From assembly GCA_025642065.1 (NCBI GenBank), contig JAODUP010000012.1, positions 1,066,001-1,130,000 on the forward strand: 64,000 nt of DNA, read 5' to 3'. Below, piece after piece: positions 8,807 through 20,425 of this stretch. Both the position numbers and the translations under genes were made by a program. Within the stretch, counting starts at the first letter, position 1. Each line of letters opens with the position of its first letter. The notes below the pieces were generated by a model. It did no database searches. It was not told the DNA's origin and worked only from the letters and a program-made list of their open reading frames with translations. This stretch comes from Paralvinella palmiformis. Lineage: Eukaryota > Annelida > Polychaeta > Terebellida > Alvinellidae.

Positions 8807-11377
8807 TTAGAAATGACCAAGAGTTTGTATCTGCAAGTTCCCAGTGCTAGTTCCTTTATAGAAACTGTTACTAAAATGCTTCAGTTTCTTAACTAGAGCC
8901 TTTTTGCGTTCTTTTGGCAAAGGTTGAGATACTGATGAATGTTGGACTATTGTACGCTGTCTGCCCATATTGTCTGTGATTGTGAAATGCGCCGATATTG
9001 GTCTCCTTTCATGGCTGGTGGAACAACCAGTGTCAAAGTCATAGCTTTGGTGATGGCGTGATGGACAACACGTAGCTTTAGGACGAGGAAACGTTGCAGT
9101 TCTTGTTTTTGTGTTACGAAATTCGTAAGAGGTCCGTGATTTTGTGGTCCTTGAGCTCTCGGCATCAAACAGCTCGGCTGGGGTGCTGACGTATCTACGT
9201 CTGTGTCGGTGATGTTGGTCAGGACTGGACCGATGCCGTGGTTGATAGGATTTGGAGCTGTGGTGAGAATGTTGAGAATGCAAGCTTTGTGCTTTACGTG
9301 AATGACATGATTGGCTAGAATGTGTTGTGTGAGAGCCAGGAAGAGACACCTTGTCAGAGCCGGCGTGTACCTGTTGTGGTTGCATCTCCATATAATCATA
9401 ATTGTCAGTATTCTGGCGACTGGAGCTACCACCAGAATCGGTGATATTAGGAGAGTTAACTGGTACGGGCATGGCAGTATTACTCTCTGGGCTTTCTTCG
9501 TTGGTAGATAATGACACTGGCCTTTGTTCATTACTTACTAGTGTATCATTAGGACTCAGAAGATAATCCGATTCTTGTGCTATGTTTCCAGTATGACTTT
9601 TCAGTGTTGACGATGCTTGCAAGGTCATATCTGAACTTTCATCTTCAGCTGCTGATGTTGGCAGTGTTGAGAGGCCACTGATGTCAGGTAGTGAGGAGCG
9701 CATTGCTTCAAGAGAGAAATGTTTATTCATGATATCGCAGTATAAGTCAGATTCTGATAAACCAACAGGTTCCTTAACATCACTGAGTTTTACTTGTCCA
9801 GTTTGACGTTTCAGCATTCTGATGCATGCCTTTCTAGAATCGTATGTAGCTTCGTATTGATCAACATCTATACTTGATTGGTGATCATCAAGACATTCTG
9901 AGAGGTAGGAGCTGTCACAGTCTGTCTCTCTGATGTTAGAAGTGACCTTAGGAGTGTTACCATTTTCATCTTGATCAAGCTCATCATCTGAGCTGTTTAG
10001 TGTTACGGTGTCACCATTCTGAAATATACATGATCCATCAAATGTTGGATGGATACCGTGTTCCTTACATAACTGAGCTTGTGGCTTTTTACTCGGTGTT
10101 CTGTAGCTGCGTGGACTGAATGCCGGCTGGTATACAGGAGATGAGTTCTGTGAAGAATCATTGTTGTAATGATGAATGCTCCAAAATTTGTCATCTGTGG
10201 CCTGTACAAATGGAAATATACCAATATGATGTTGTTGGTTGCCGTGATTGCCTCTAATATGCTGATTGCCTCTAATATGTGTAGGATCTAATTCAGTAAT
10301 CATGGTGTCACTGAAGTGGTTTCCTTCTGTATCGATTACAGTGTCGTCAATAGTTAGTGTGCTGTGAAGAGGATAATCTAGTGTACTGTGCAGTGGATCA
10401 TTAAATGTGTCATTGAATTCTTTGCTTATGTTAATCCTGGACGTCTGTTCATTAGGATCTCTTTCTGACGTTTTGCTGATTATGGAAATATCTCTCAAGC
10501 TGGTGTTACTATTCATATCACATACAATTTCACTAAATGGTGTCTGTACTGGACTTAGACTGTGCCTTTTAAAAGGGCTACAGATATGCTTACATTCTAG
10601 TATGTCATTTGTAGATTGAGATCTCCTCCTGGTGTTGTTAGAGATTTTCTGTTTCTGTTTAACACCAACTGACAGGTTTCCACTGCCTGTGTGTGACCAG
10701 TCTTTGTGAGTGGGAGGTTTGCAGTCACCATGAGGGAATCCTCTCCTTGCTGTCACTTGGCATTCACTGATACCATTCTGTTTTGAACTGTTTGGTGATG
10801 CACTGCCATATGTATCAAATGAAGGAGAATTCTGATTGTTCTTTGTGGTGCTTACTGCATATGAGGACTGACTATTGCTTCCAAGTATAGGTGACTTATT
10901 GCTCAGGCAGTCAGTGTTTGTAAATTTCTCGTTGTAGTCTTCTCTAATGGGAGTCAACAATGTTTGGATGGACCATGTTATGGTAGACAACTGTCTGTCA
11001 GCTTGTGTAGCAACAGGCAGAGACAAAGCAGTGCTACATTCCAGCCTCTCTTCTATGCTCTTGTCACTGACTGGTTTATACAGAACATTTTCTTTCTGAT
11101 CCTCAAGTTGTTTGTATTCTCTTTCTTGCCTTCTAGAGCCAGTTAGTTTGGCTTGGATCCTTGCCCTACGTAGCTGATGAAAAGTCCATACTCTTGCCTG
11201 TACCGCAGACATCTTGCGACTTGATCTTTTTAATATTTCGGGAAGGTTTTTTGGCATCGGGACAGGACACATCTTTTTTTGTTCACGAGCATCGAAGTCA
11301 TTCATTATGGTTAAGAATTTATCCTTAATATCTTGAATATCAAGCTTTAGCTGCAGGCCTTGTTCAATGATTTTCAG
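8807..11377 (-). CDS. Paralogue 2 of the coiled-coil/disordered family, last coding exon
   Basis: 856 codons plus stop, after the acceptor TTTTCTTTTCAG; the upstream start-like MVYFSFQ is intronic. Positions in the 910-aa product: 55-87 coiled-coil-like start (LKIIEQGLQLKLDIQDIKDK); about 110-137 basic motif RKMSAVQARV...RRARI; 187-191 ITWSI; 381-394 two PLHSTL repeats; about 418-430 two HIRGN repeats; 485-567 first near-identical block (CKEHGIHPTFDGS core); 673-733 second block with YMEM at Tyr716; then a His/Ser/Arg-rich stretch; 850-910 conserved tail (GRQRTIV, SNSFYKG, C-terminus LQIQTLGHF). Paralogue 1 has every one of these except the HIRGN repeats. There is no signal peptide or membrane segment. 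It is probably an intracellular scaffold-like protein; function unknown. The gene is nested antisense in MRPL28. Confidence 0.9.
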   Translation of the reverse strand: MKIIEQGLQLKLDIQDIKDKFLTIMNDFDAREQKKMCPVPMPKNLPEILKRSSRKMSAVQARVWTFHQLRRARIQAKLTGSRRQEREYKQLEDQKENVLYKPVSDKSIEERLECSTALSLPVATQADRQLSTITWSIQTLLTPIREDYNEKFTNTDCLSNKSPILGSNSQSSYAVSTTKNNQNSPSFDTYGSASPNSSKQNGISECQVTARRGFPHGDCKPPTHKDWSHTGSGNLSVGVKQKQKISNNTRRRSQSTNDILECKHICSPFKRHSLSPVQTPFSEIVCDMNSNTSLRDISIISKTSERDPNEQTSRINISKEFNDTFNDPLHSTLDYPLHSTLTIDDTVIDTEGNHFSDTMITELDPTHIRGNQHIRGNHGNQQHHIGIFPFVQATDDKFWSIHHYNNDSSQNSSPVYQPAFSPRSYRTPSKKPQAQLCKEHGIHPTFDGSCIFQNGDTVTLNSSDDELDQDENGNTPKVTSNIRETDCDSSYLSECLDDHQSSIDVDQYEATYDSRKACIRMLKRQTGQVKLSDVKEPVGLSESDLYCDIMNKHFSLEAMRSSLPDISGLSTLPTSAAEDESSDMTLQASSTLKSHTGNIAQESDYLLSPNDTLVSNEQRPVSLSTNEESPESNTAMPVPVNSPNITDSGGSSSRQNTDNYDYMEMQPQQVHAGSDKVSLPGSHTTHSSQSCHSRKAQSLHSQHSHHSSKSYQPRHRSSPDQHHRHRRRYVSTPAELFDAESSRTTKSRTSYEFRNTKTRTATFPRPKATCCPSRHHQSYDFDTGCSTSHERRPISAHFTITDNMGRQRTIVQHSSVSQPLPKERKKALVKKLKHFSNSFYKGTSTGNLQIQTLGHF

Positions 11378-14300
11378 CTGAAAAGAAAAATACACCATAA
11401 GAAATAGTTTAGATTAAATATTTTAAGTGGTAGTGCATTTTATATTAGTTTGGAATTAATTATTATGCCACACTCCTATTATCTTAAGTACAATTATTTT
11501 GATAATTAATAAATAATAGAATGCTTAGCCTGAATAGATGGCTTACACTTTACCTGCATTGATGACAAAGCAGAACAAAATCATCAACATAAAGTAATGA
11601 ATTAAGAGTTAAGTTACCAATTACGTGTTTATTGTTGTCTTAATCATTCTTAATCAGGAATTTATAGAACCAAACTAATACATTACCAACATGAGGTGTA
11701 GTACACATAACAAATAGACCAATTTAAATTTGTTTTGGGGTTTTCTTTTAGAAAATAGACCATTTTTGTCCTTAAGTGATTTGGCTAGTCAGTTTGCTGC
11801 TGATACAGCTAAGTCTGTCTGCTTACCTACATATTCTTTATTATAAGGCATTTATTTGGTGGCAATTACTGCTTAAAATAATAATCACAAACAAAGCATA
11901 GGTTTGTATGAGTGGTTGTCAAAATCTCATAAAGATTCAGCATATGATACTGAAAATTTCCTAAAGCAATATTATCATGTGACTTAACTATATATATGTT
12001 CATTGATATATGTATAAATTACCTATTTACTGAATAGGCTTACTTTTTGCTATTTTCAATGGAGAAGAATGAAATCATCAACAGATTAGAACACAATGCA
12101 CAACAGGAGATACAAATCCTTTAATTTACTAACCAAAATATTTCATTCTTTAAATTCTAACTTTTTTCACCTGTCTTTTCGTGAAGAACTCATTTATTTT
12201 CCACTTTACTGATATTCTGTGAATTTGAGTTACAGGGTTTTTATTTTGTGACAGTTCTTAATAGAGTGTCACATAGTCTAAACCAAAGCAAGAATAAATT
12301 CTTTGTTCTTCTTGTCAAAGTCTTGACACCAACACAAACCTCCTGTATTTCACCCTAAAAGCTGTTGTGGATTGAAAGTAAAGGGGAGTATCTGGTGCCA
12401 ATGGAAGAGTTTTTAGTCAGTTAAGTTTACAGTGTTCACCTGTTATACAGTGATCTAATTCCTCCTGGGGTCCAACTGTGAGATAATGACTGCCATGACA
12501 GAGTGACAGTGCAAAGGCTAGATCGGTTAGAAAGAATACTAACCAATATCAGCCAAATGTGACAGTTTGGTGAAAGCCTGCTTAAGTTGCCGTGAAGTTA
12601 ATTTGACACAGAAATGTCAACCTCATCTGCTTTAAAAGTAACACCTAGACCGGACTGTGTATTTGCAGCGGGAAGCAGGTGGAATTTACCAGTGTCCCAC
12701 TAACACTGCCCGAAGCTATGCCTTGCATAATATACATATGATCAAAAGCATAAAACACGCCTTACGCCGAGTAGTGAAAATGACCTACTTCAAGCTTGGC
12801 ACCGTATTCCGCAGTGTTTGGTAAGTAGTGGAAACATGCTCAATGTGACACAGTTATCTCTTTAAGGTGTGCATATTAGCGTTTCTCCGTTTGTAACAGT
12901 TGCCGTATTTCTCATAATGAAAGGCCAACACTGCTGGAATAAGATAACTCACCATAGGACACCCCTCACCATGATGCAGTAATTTGTTTGGCTTGTTACA
13001 TTTGCCAGCTTAGACTTTGATGAGATCTTGATTATAATAAAGATAATGATTGAGCAGTGTTGTATGTCTGTGGTTCCATGTCATTAGAACAGCTGAGTTG
13101 ATATTGAATTATACTTGCTTATGGTTATTATATGGTAGTTTGAGGAAGATTTGAGGGGCCAGTTGAATCACAAGTATAGGGTTTCTTATCATTGGTGAAT
13201 CTGAGCAAGTAGTAATGTGTAATTTAACTGATCAAGGTGTAGTGATAGATAAGGATGACTGTTTTAGAAAGTGAAGTTGGTTAATATAAAACGCTGACAA
13301 ACACCTACTTTATTAAGTTAGTTGTAGCTATCCTTAGTTCATCATTGATACTTGAAAGAGTTACAGCCAGCTATTTGTGAATATTAAAATATGATCTGGA
13401 TTTTAATATTAATTGTTAATACTATTCTCCTACTCTCTTCTCCTGTAATGAATCTTGAAATAATCAGTTTGTTTCAGTTACCATCGTAGTTTACTATAGA
13501 CAAAAATTGTTCTTACTGACACTTGATAGAGTGTTATAGACTATCTTTCATCAAAATTGGATGCTATCAATTTCCTTGTACCACCCACCAATCTATGTTT
13601 TATCTGACTGATATAAAGTTTCTGTTGAAGGCCAATTATCTTTGGCTTTTTATTAGAAAGAGTCTAGCCAACCAGCAGGGGTTTAAAGTGGTGAGAGACT
13701 ATTTTTGTTGACTTTGTTCCTGAGTGGCATCATAACGATATCCACTCTTTGGTTAATTCCTTCTTACAATCAGCTGAGAACAATATCATTCTTAGAAATT
13801 ATCTTGTGGATAATTACATTAATTGAAATGTCTTGACAATAGCGTTTACAATTAATGACGTTACAACTACTTATTAGCACTACATTTAAATCAATTTAGT
13901 AGTAGTTTAGTATTGAATAGTAGTCTGTACAGATTCCGGACTTATAATTTTTATTAACCATTCTCAAGCAGCTAACTATAATATATTTTAGATCTAATGT
14001 ACATGTTTCCAAATGCAGTTCTATTGTTGTGCATATTTCATGGGTTTGCTACAATGGTTTCTGTGGTGGAGTCCAGAAGTCATTCAGCTGTGATACATAA
14101 TATATCTCCATGGATATAGTATTAACGTTATCAGATAGCCAGACTTGTAAATAGTTGGTAAAATCTTTTCTTGTAACAACCAAGATAGTCTTCTCTATGT
14201 TTATTAATTATATTATTAAAGATAATCTTGATAGAGATTGTATGCCCTCTGGGATATTTAGTGAAAACCAGACCTAAACTATGCTCAGATTACTGTAGGT

Positions 14301-15827
14301 TTATCTAGTCAATTTTATCTTGCTGGTTATTTTGTTATTGCCTGCCATGTTTTAACATTTACCAGAACCCATTCAATCAGTGTTTCTGTTTCTCTTTAGC
14401 TGACTTGTGCATACTCAGAGGCAGTTTACATATTGTTTAGTTTAGGTATTTAATAACAACCCCCCCCCCACACACACATCCAAGCATGCAATCTATATTG
14501 ATAATAAAATTACTTATAAATCTATTTCAAGTATCTTTGGTAACTCCCCATCTGTAACTATAGTATAGGATTTGAAATTTTACTGATATGCCAACCTTTG
14601 TAATATAGTAAACACTACTTAGTAATATCAATCAGTATCTTAAAAAAAGAATGGCATCTATTGATAAACAAATAAGTTTAACTGATAAGAAGCCTTCATC
14701 TTTCCAATAAAACACTGTTTTATTCCAGACCTTACCTTGTGCTAATCGTCATATGTGTCTGGATGTGTGCAGCCCATATTTTCCCATTAATAAGACTGAT
14801 TAGTGTGAATATATATATTAGGGTCATTCCAAACAAGTATTCTCGTTAATATTCCTCAGTTACCGGTCAAATGTTGTAAAACGTAAACAAGTTACATATA
14901 TAGTTATTACTGAGTACACGATTGCTTGGATAACTAAAGAGTTTCTAGTCAGTGTGCTAAATTGCCAACTAATATGTTTTCACTGCAGCTTTTTTTCCCT
15001 TTCCACTACTGTAAGCTTCTTTTAAAACTACAAAAGGGATGTTAATTTCCATTCACTTTAATGTATACTCCATTTCTTAGTTTATAGTAGCTACATTTTA
15101 TCAGAATTAAGGCATCTATAGATGCTTAATTGCATGGCCAGTCACCTGGGAGAGCTTACATAATTGTTGTTAACCAATCTTTCTAGGTTCCAGTACAATA
15201 GTTAGTAAGAGAACAGAACAGTAATTTTTCAACAGGACATGTATCATATCCATGACTATGCCTTAGTTTTCATGTGGAAGTATTTAAGGTTATAAACTAA
15301 TAAGATACAGGTTATGTTAGGTTATGTCAAAGATAATAAAGCAATAAAGTACCTTTATCTGTTATAGGATGTGGAGTATGTTATGGTTAGTATGTTAGAA
15401 TTAACCAAAAAACATCACTTTCAGATAATTCAGATTCCTTACCAAATAAAACATGAGTAGGGGACCAGATGTTATTTGTTGAAAATTACTGTTCTGTGAA
15501 AATCGGTGGATTTATGATTCGTTATCCTATTGGTATTTAAAACCTATAAACTGACTTGTGCCCTGAGGACAAGGTAAACACTGGCAATATAGTTAGGGAT
15601 AGCATTTTGCTATCACTACAGAGGGGATTTAGTAAGATATATAGGACATATCTGTTGTCTCATCACAGAAGGTTACTAAGCCTCAGTAGATGTATTGGGG
15701 ACCAGAGTGGAAGTAACAGATGTCTGTCTACACTTGGTAACTGAAAAGGCAACCTGTTGTTTCCTGTATTTTAGGCGTAAAACAACCAAATTTAAAAGTT
15801 TACTGAAGTTTCACTTATTACATATCA

Positions 15828-15830
<3 letters not shown>

Positions 15831-15869
<39 letters not shown>
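15831..15869. repeat. (TA)n microsatellite
   Basis: Perfect TA tract of about 19 units in the intron of paralogue 2. Confidence 0.95.
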
Positions 15870-15870
<1 letters not shown>

Positions 15871-15956
15871 CATTATCATTTAATAAGCGTCTATTATATT
15901 ATGTACTATATGTAAGATGTTCTAAACTGTTTTCACGTAACTGATTTATATTATGG

Positions 15957-15989
15957 TTGTGTGTGTGTGTGTGCGCGCGCGCGCGCGTG
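15957..15989. repeat. (GT)n(GC)n microsatellite
   Basis: A GT tract passes directly into a GC tract, a purine-pyrimidine alternation of the Z-DNA-forming type. Confidence 0.9.
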
Positions 15990-16460
15990 AGCTCCTTGTA
16001 CATATAAAATAAAGTCATATGATACACATTATTTAAGTAAGTGTGTCCAAGATATAAAACAGGGTCAACATTTACGGTATTGTACATATGACATAAATCA
16101 TTAAGTTATATATAATGTTGTTTAATGTGCCTTGGCTTAGAATATATTAACCAACATTTAAGTTTGATGGTTTGATTCCTTTCTCAACGCTTTCGCTTAC
16201 AGGAAGAGCTTTATATTGTGTATCTATCTAATCAGCCTCAGTTAAGTGGCTTGCCCGTCAGGGACACTATTTGGTGAGCAGATGTTGAATGTTTTCTTTT
16301 TAGAAGCATTGAAGACAGTGTATTGCATATTTGTTTGCTCATACTATATGGCAGACTTAGCTCCAGTAACTGCTGTTTATTGCTATTTAAGCCAATAGTA
16401 AGATCTGTCTTTTCCATACTGAGAACCATCAAGTTAGGCCACCCTGTGGAGTGCAGAGAG

Positions 16461-16530
16461 ATCTGACACAGTGGATAGTTATCCTGCTCTGTGATTTGAT
16501 GTCAGGTGAAAAACATCTATCAAAGGTCAG
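16461..16530 (+). mobile_element. Possible second tRNA-derived SINE family, fragment
   Basis: ACACAGTGGATAGTTATCC resembles a tRNA A box and D arm, with a decayed B-box-like segment about 35 nt on. The 50 bases after it are similar to 53521-53571 (shared CAGGTGAAAAA core with matching flanks), which suggests two copies of one dispersed element. Weak evidence from hand comparison only. Confidence 0.35.
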
Positions 16531-16758
16531 CTGTTATGATGGCCTTGAATATTCATCCTTTTACATCCTGTAATGTTCTTTTTGCCACTGAGTAGGATCT
16601 ACTGATAACAGGGATCTGTGATGTCATTGTATAATTTATTCCATTTTCTGAGGATTTTGTAGTTAAATTGATCACTAATCAGCAGTTACCACTTTCTTAT
16701 GAATGAATGTATAAGAAATAATAGTTCAGCTGTCACATTTAGTCAGTCATAAATCTCT

Positions 16759-16773
16759 GTGTGTGTGTGTGTT

Positions 16774-16817
<44 letters not shown>
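16759..16817. repeat. (GT)n(TA)n compound microsatellite
   Basis: An interrupted GT tract is followed directly by about 20 TA units. Confidence 0.95.
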
Positions 16818-16819
<2 letters not shown>

Positions 16820-17035
16820 GGTTGTGCATATATATTCAAAAAAGCTTTGTTGATGAATGCCTACTGGTATGTGAAAACACGTGTCCAAAAACCAACATAT
16901 TTTACAAGTTTTGTGTGCTTCAATGTAATTTGGATAAGTGTTCAGAATAATTGAAAATAATTTCAGTCGAATTTGTTGAACAGACAACAAACATAATTTT
17001 TTATATCTTCTATAAAGGCATCAAGTTGTACTTAC

Positions 17036-17197
17036 CATGTTCGTTTTAGCCTCCAGATACATGTGATTAAGTTCAAGAGCACTGTCACTTGGTGTTATCA
17101 CACTAGTAAGACTTGATGACAACTGGGAGTGACTGATCCTATAACCAGGTGACATTAGCAAGGACTCCTGGTCCTGTGCAACGTTTGCACCATACAT
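17036..17197 (-). CDS. Paralogue 2, first coding exon
   Basis: 54 codons from ATG at 17197-17195 (A at -3), starting MYGANVAQDQ and ending LNHMYLEAKTNM at a consensus donor ATG|GTAAGTAC. The upstream reading frame meets TAA (17206-17204) inside the same exon, so this ATG is the true start and the family protein has no longer N-terminus here. The exon begins at 17226 after the acceptor TTCTTGCAG, leaving 29 nt of 5' UTR, so at least one non-coding 5' exon must exist further upstream. It joins in phase 0 to the exon ending at 11377. Confidence 0.85.
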
Positions 17198-17226
17198 GAT
17201 GTATTAAAGGATTTCCATCTTCACAT
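17198..17226 (-). promoter_or_regulatory. 5' UTR segment of paralogue 2 with two tiny upstream ORFs
   Basis: From the acceptor the exon reads ATGTGA (17226-17221, a start-stop element) and then ATG GAA ATC CTT TAA (17218-17204), followed by the main ATG. Both are visible in the sequence; an effect on translation is an inference from known uORF behaviour. Confidence 0.55.
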
Positions 17227-20200
17227 CTGCAAGAATTCAGAAATGTAAATGGGGTGCCCAGTTTATTTATGTAGTGTTAATTCATTTGTTGGTTCACCAT
17301 ACAGCTTTTAAATCAGTTACATGGAAATATCTGGTTACATAACATTACACTACCCATTATCATTAATGCTGAAGGACTATGTTGTATACACCAGTTGCAA
17401 AATCAACAACGTAGTTATCTCTCACACTTTATTTCCGCTTGTTATTTTCTATTAAGCAGTTGGTAATTTGTTTCAGAAACACACATTTCACCTGTAATTG
17501 GTTATTATAAATATTTGTGTTTAAAGATGCTCTATATTATTAAGCTAAACCTGGTCCTTTTTACTTAAGTTAATCAGTCACCTCTTATAATTGTTATTCC
17601 TCTAATGACCAGCTAAAGTCCACAGGGCATGAATAAATTAATAGGGCTATTTAATTTTTTGTGACCTCAGATAAGAATATGACATTTACCCAGTTGGACG
17701 TTAAACAGATTATATAATATGACGTATATAGTAAACTAACCTGAAGCATTTTGCTTAAAACTCTTTCCATTAAGTAATTAGTGTGATTTAGAAAGCAGAG
17801 GTAAGTTTACTGACACTAATCTGGGAGTATCTGTTTATTATTAGCAGCATCCATGTGCTATTTTAACCTGCTTTGCAAGTTATAATTCCATTCTGTCATT
17901 GTTTTGGTAATTTTGGTCACATGTAACACTGACAGCTCAAATTGGTTTTAGTTTTTCTGGTAAGATCTAATGATTCCCCAGCACAAACATTCTGATAAGA
18001 CCATTTACTGGCAAGATGTTTATTGTTAATTATACTCTGTGGAGAAATATTATCTAATTACTTTTAGCAGTTACTTTGATTATATATCAGTACTTTTATG
18101 CAACTGTCAAAGTTATTATAAGTTTGTATACTACATGTAGTGCAATATTTGTGTGTTCCTTATTGTGTCCCTTTGCATGTGAGAGACAGACACACGGACG
18201 CAATTTTTTAACACTACAAATTATTATATCTATTTAAAAGTGTAGAAAATGAATATTAACGGCCAGAATTTGGAATTATCATTGTGACTTGTTTAAAGGG
18301 TTGGATTAACTTCCTTTAGAATAGGATATGTATAAAATTTCAAAAGCTAGTGTGTGGATAATTAGAATTACCTAAAATGAACAAACTGATTAAACATGTA
18401 AATACATTATTATGATACAATTACATCTTCCATGGAATGATATAGATGTTATCATAGACTGTCAAGGTTGCCAACACTTTATTTATTAAGTAAATATTGG
18501 CCACATGTCACAGAGTTGGCTTTAGCATCAGATGGCTTCTTATACACATCTGACTAGGGTAGTCATTTGTTGTCTATACTCCTGCCACTGTATATTTATA
18601 CCCATCACTCTCTCTCTCTCTCCAGACATCTAGTTGGTACCAGATGTGTCCAGTGACCTCTGCTATCATTATTTACCTATGCTGAGATGACCCTAGTTAA
18701 TTAATAAAAGCCCTGCCCGGTGTATGACTGGAACTCATTCCATTAACATCAAACTCACCATACTAACTTCTAAAACTAACCACCATGTCTACTGGTTGTT
18801 GACAGTGCTCACTGTAGAGACGTCTAGCAGATCAGGCTGCTTTTGGTACATTTGGCTGCCAGCTGCCCACCAAAGTATGTCAGGACAGGAGTAATTGTAG
18901 CTGATGACAGCGTAACTGGGTGATGAATTGAGAAAATTGCAATGTAATATCAGTAATGATGGAAGCTTTTTATCTTCTGACTAAAGCAGTGTCAGACACC
19001 CATCTTCAACACTGATCCGCCTTCACCCTATCTTTATACCTGGATAACACTACACCACTGGGTGTCCAACTACTAATTAGTCATTAGGCCAAGATCACTG
19101 TTATAACGACCAGTTTATTTTTGTTTTATCTGCTCAGATAGTTGTCACCTTCACTGGCAAAATATATAGATGCCACTAGAACTGTAAATCGGACAGTTCA
19201 CTTCTGATTGATTTACTGTTACAATTCTAGCTGTACATCAGATAGCTATTAAATCACCAGTGTTTACCCGTTTATCTTTCCAGACATAAACGTTCAAATA
19301 AACCATTATCGTGTTGGGGCGCGTCAGCTTTAATACCACAACTAGTGTCAGATTTTGAATAATGCATATGTTGGTTGATTTTTGTTCTCTCATGATGGAT
19401 AAACCAAAAATGGTGTTGTTAATTAACACGGTTGTATTGCCTTAGTGTGCATTTCAATTTGTTTAGAATTGCCTAATAGGTAAATCAGTGGATAATACCG
19501 CTATTAATATAATTTAAATGGTCCAGGCAAAAGAACACTTGCCTACAGTACAACCCTGTCCAGAAAATGTGTGTCTCGTTGCTAGGTGAACTAAATAACT
19601 GGAATGTTACCGTTCCACATTAATGTCAACCAGTTATTGTTTAAACTACCATTCTAGCCACACCTAAAGTGTCTGCCCACTACTTCTGTTAAGTATCAGC
19701 ACATATATGTACTTCTCTTAGGCATTCCTATGGTAGGATGAGCTTTGCCATTCAGCTATGTGTTGAGCAGATGAAATACAAATAAGCTGATCCAGTGCCA
19801 ACAACTCGGTGTTTAAATAATGGCACTTGCCTACCCAGTGACTTCAACACAAGCTCCACATTCCTTGGCAGTAATGGAAGGCTTAAAATTTAAGTCAAAT
19901 AATAGAAAAATTGACTACTGAACATTGTATGTTTTCATTTGTTGATTTCATTATGGGTAAAAGCCGTAAATTAAACTCTCGTTCTGGAGTTGTATTAGCT
20001 TCCTGTCATATCTAGTCCCAGTTATTCTATATGTACACAAGATTAATGAAAAAATAGGAAAACATCCATATGCTATAAACCACAAGTCATCTGAACTAAC
20101 ACCCAAAAGGGCACTTGTAATTTCATCTGCTGTTCAATGAGATTTAAAGTGGAAGGTGAGAATATTATAATATATGCCACTTTAGGTTTGTTTGACTCCA

Positions 20201-20254
20201 GTTTTTAAAGTCAGTTAACAATTTCCCAAGATTTTAAAAAATTAAACAAGTGGT

Positions 20255-20425
20255 TTTGGAAATGATGATAATGATTGATGATTTCGGCCACTTTTGTGCA
20301 CATGGTAGTCTAAATGGGCAGAGCGACCTCCAAAGGCAATGAAGTGAAGTCAAAGATGAAACACCCTTCAGATATGCCTATGCCGAGATTCGAACTCAGG
20401 TGGTAGTGATCGGCTTTGGAAATGA
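20255..20425 (-). mobile_element. tRNA-derived SINE, copy B, with target-site duplication
   Basis: The element body is 20266-20414, flanked by an 11-bp direct repeat TTTGGAAATGA (20255-20265 and 20415-20425), the signature of target-primed insertion. On the minus strand it starts inside the tRNA-like head (A box missing, B box as GTTCGAATCTC), runs through the shared body (GGAGGTCGCTCTGCCC, GTGCACAAAAGTGGCC) and ends in an ATCA/ATTA-rich tail. A 5' truncation is therefore likely. It is the best-preserved insertion in the window. Confidence 0.85.

Larger units (their letters stand above)
11378..17035 (-). other. Intron of paralogue 2 (5.7 kb, phase 0)
   Basis: Runs from donor GTAAGTAC at 17035-17028 to the acceptor at 11378. 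AT-rich, with no exon that I can support. It holds a C9(CA)n run near 14461-14478, (TA)n at 15831-15869, (GT)n(GC)n at 15957-15989, (GT)n(TA)n at 16759-16817, and a tRNA-like SINE trace at 16461-16530. A slightly GC-richer patch at 12450-12960 has no recognisable content. Confidence 0.75.
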
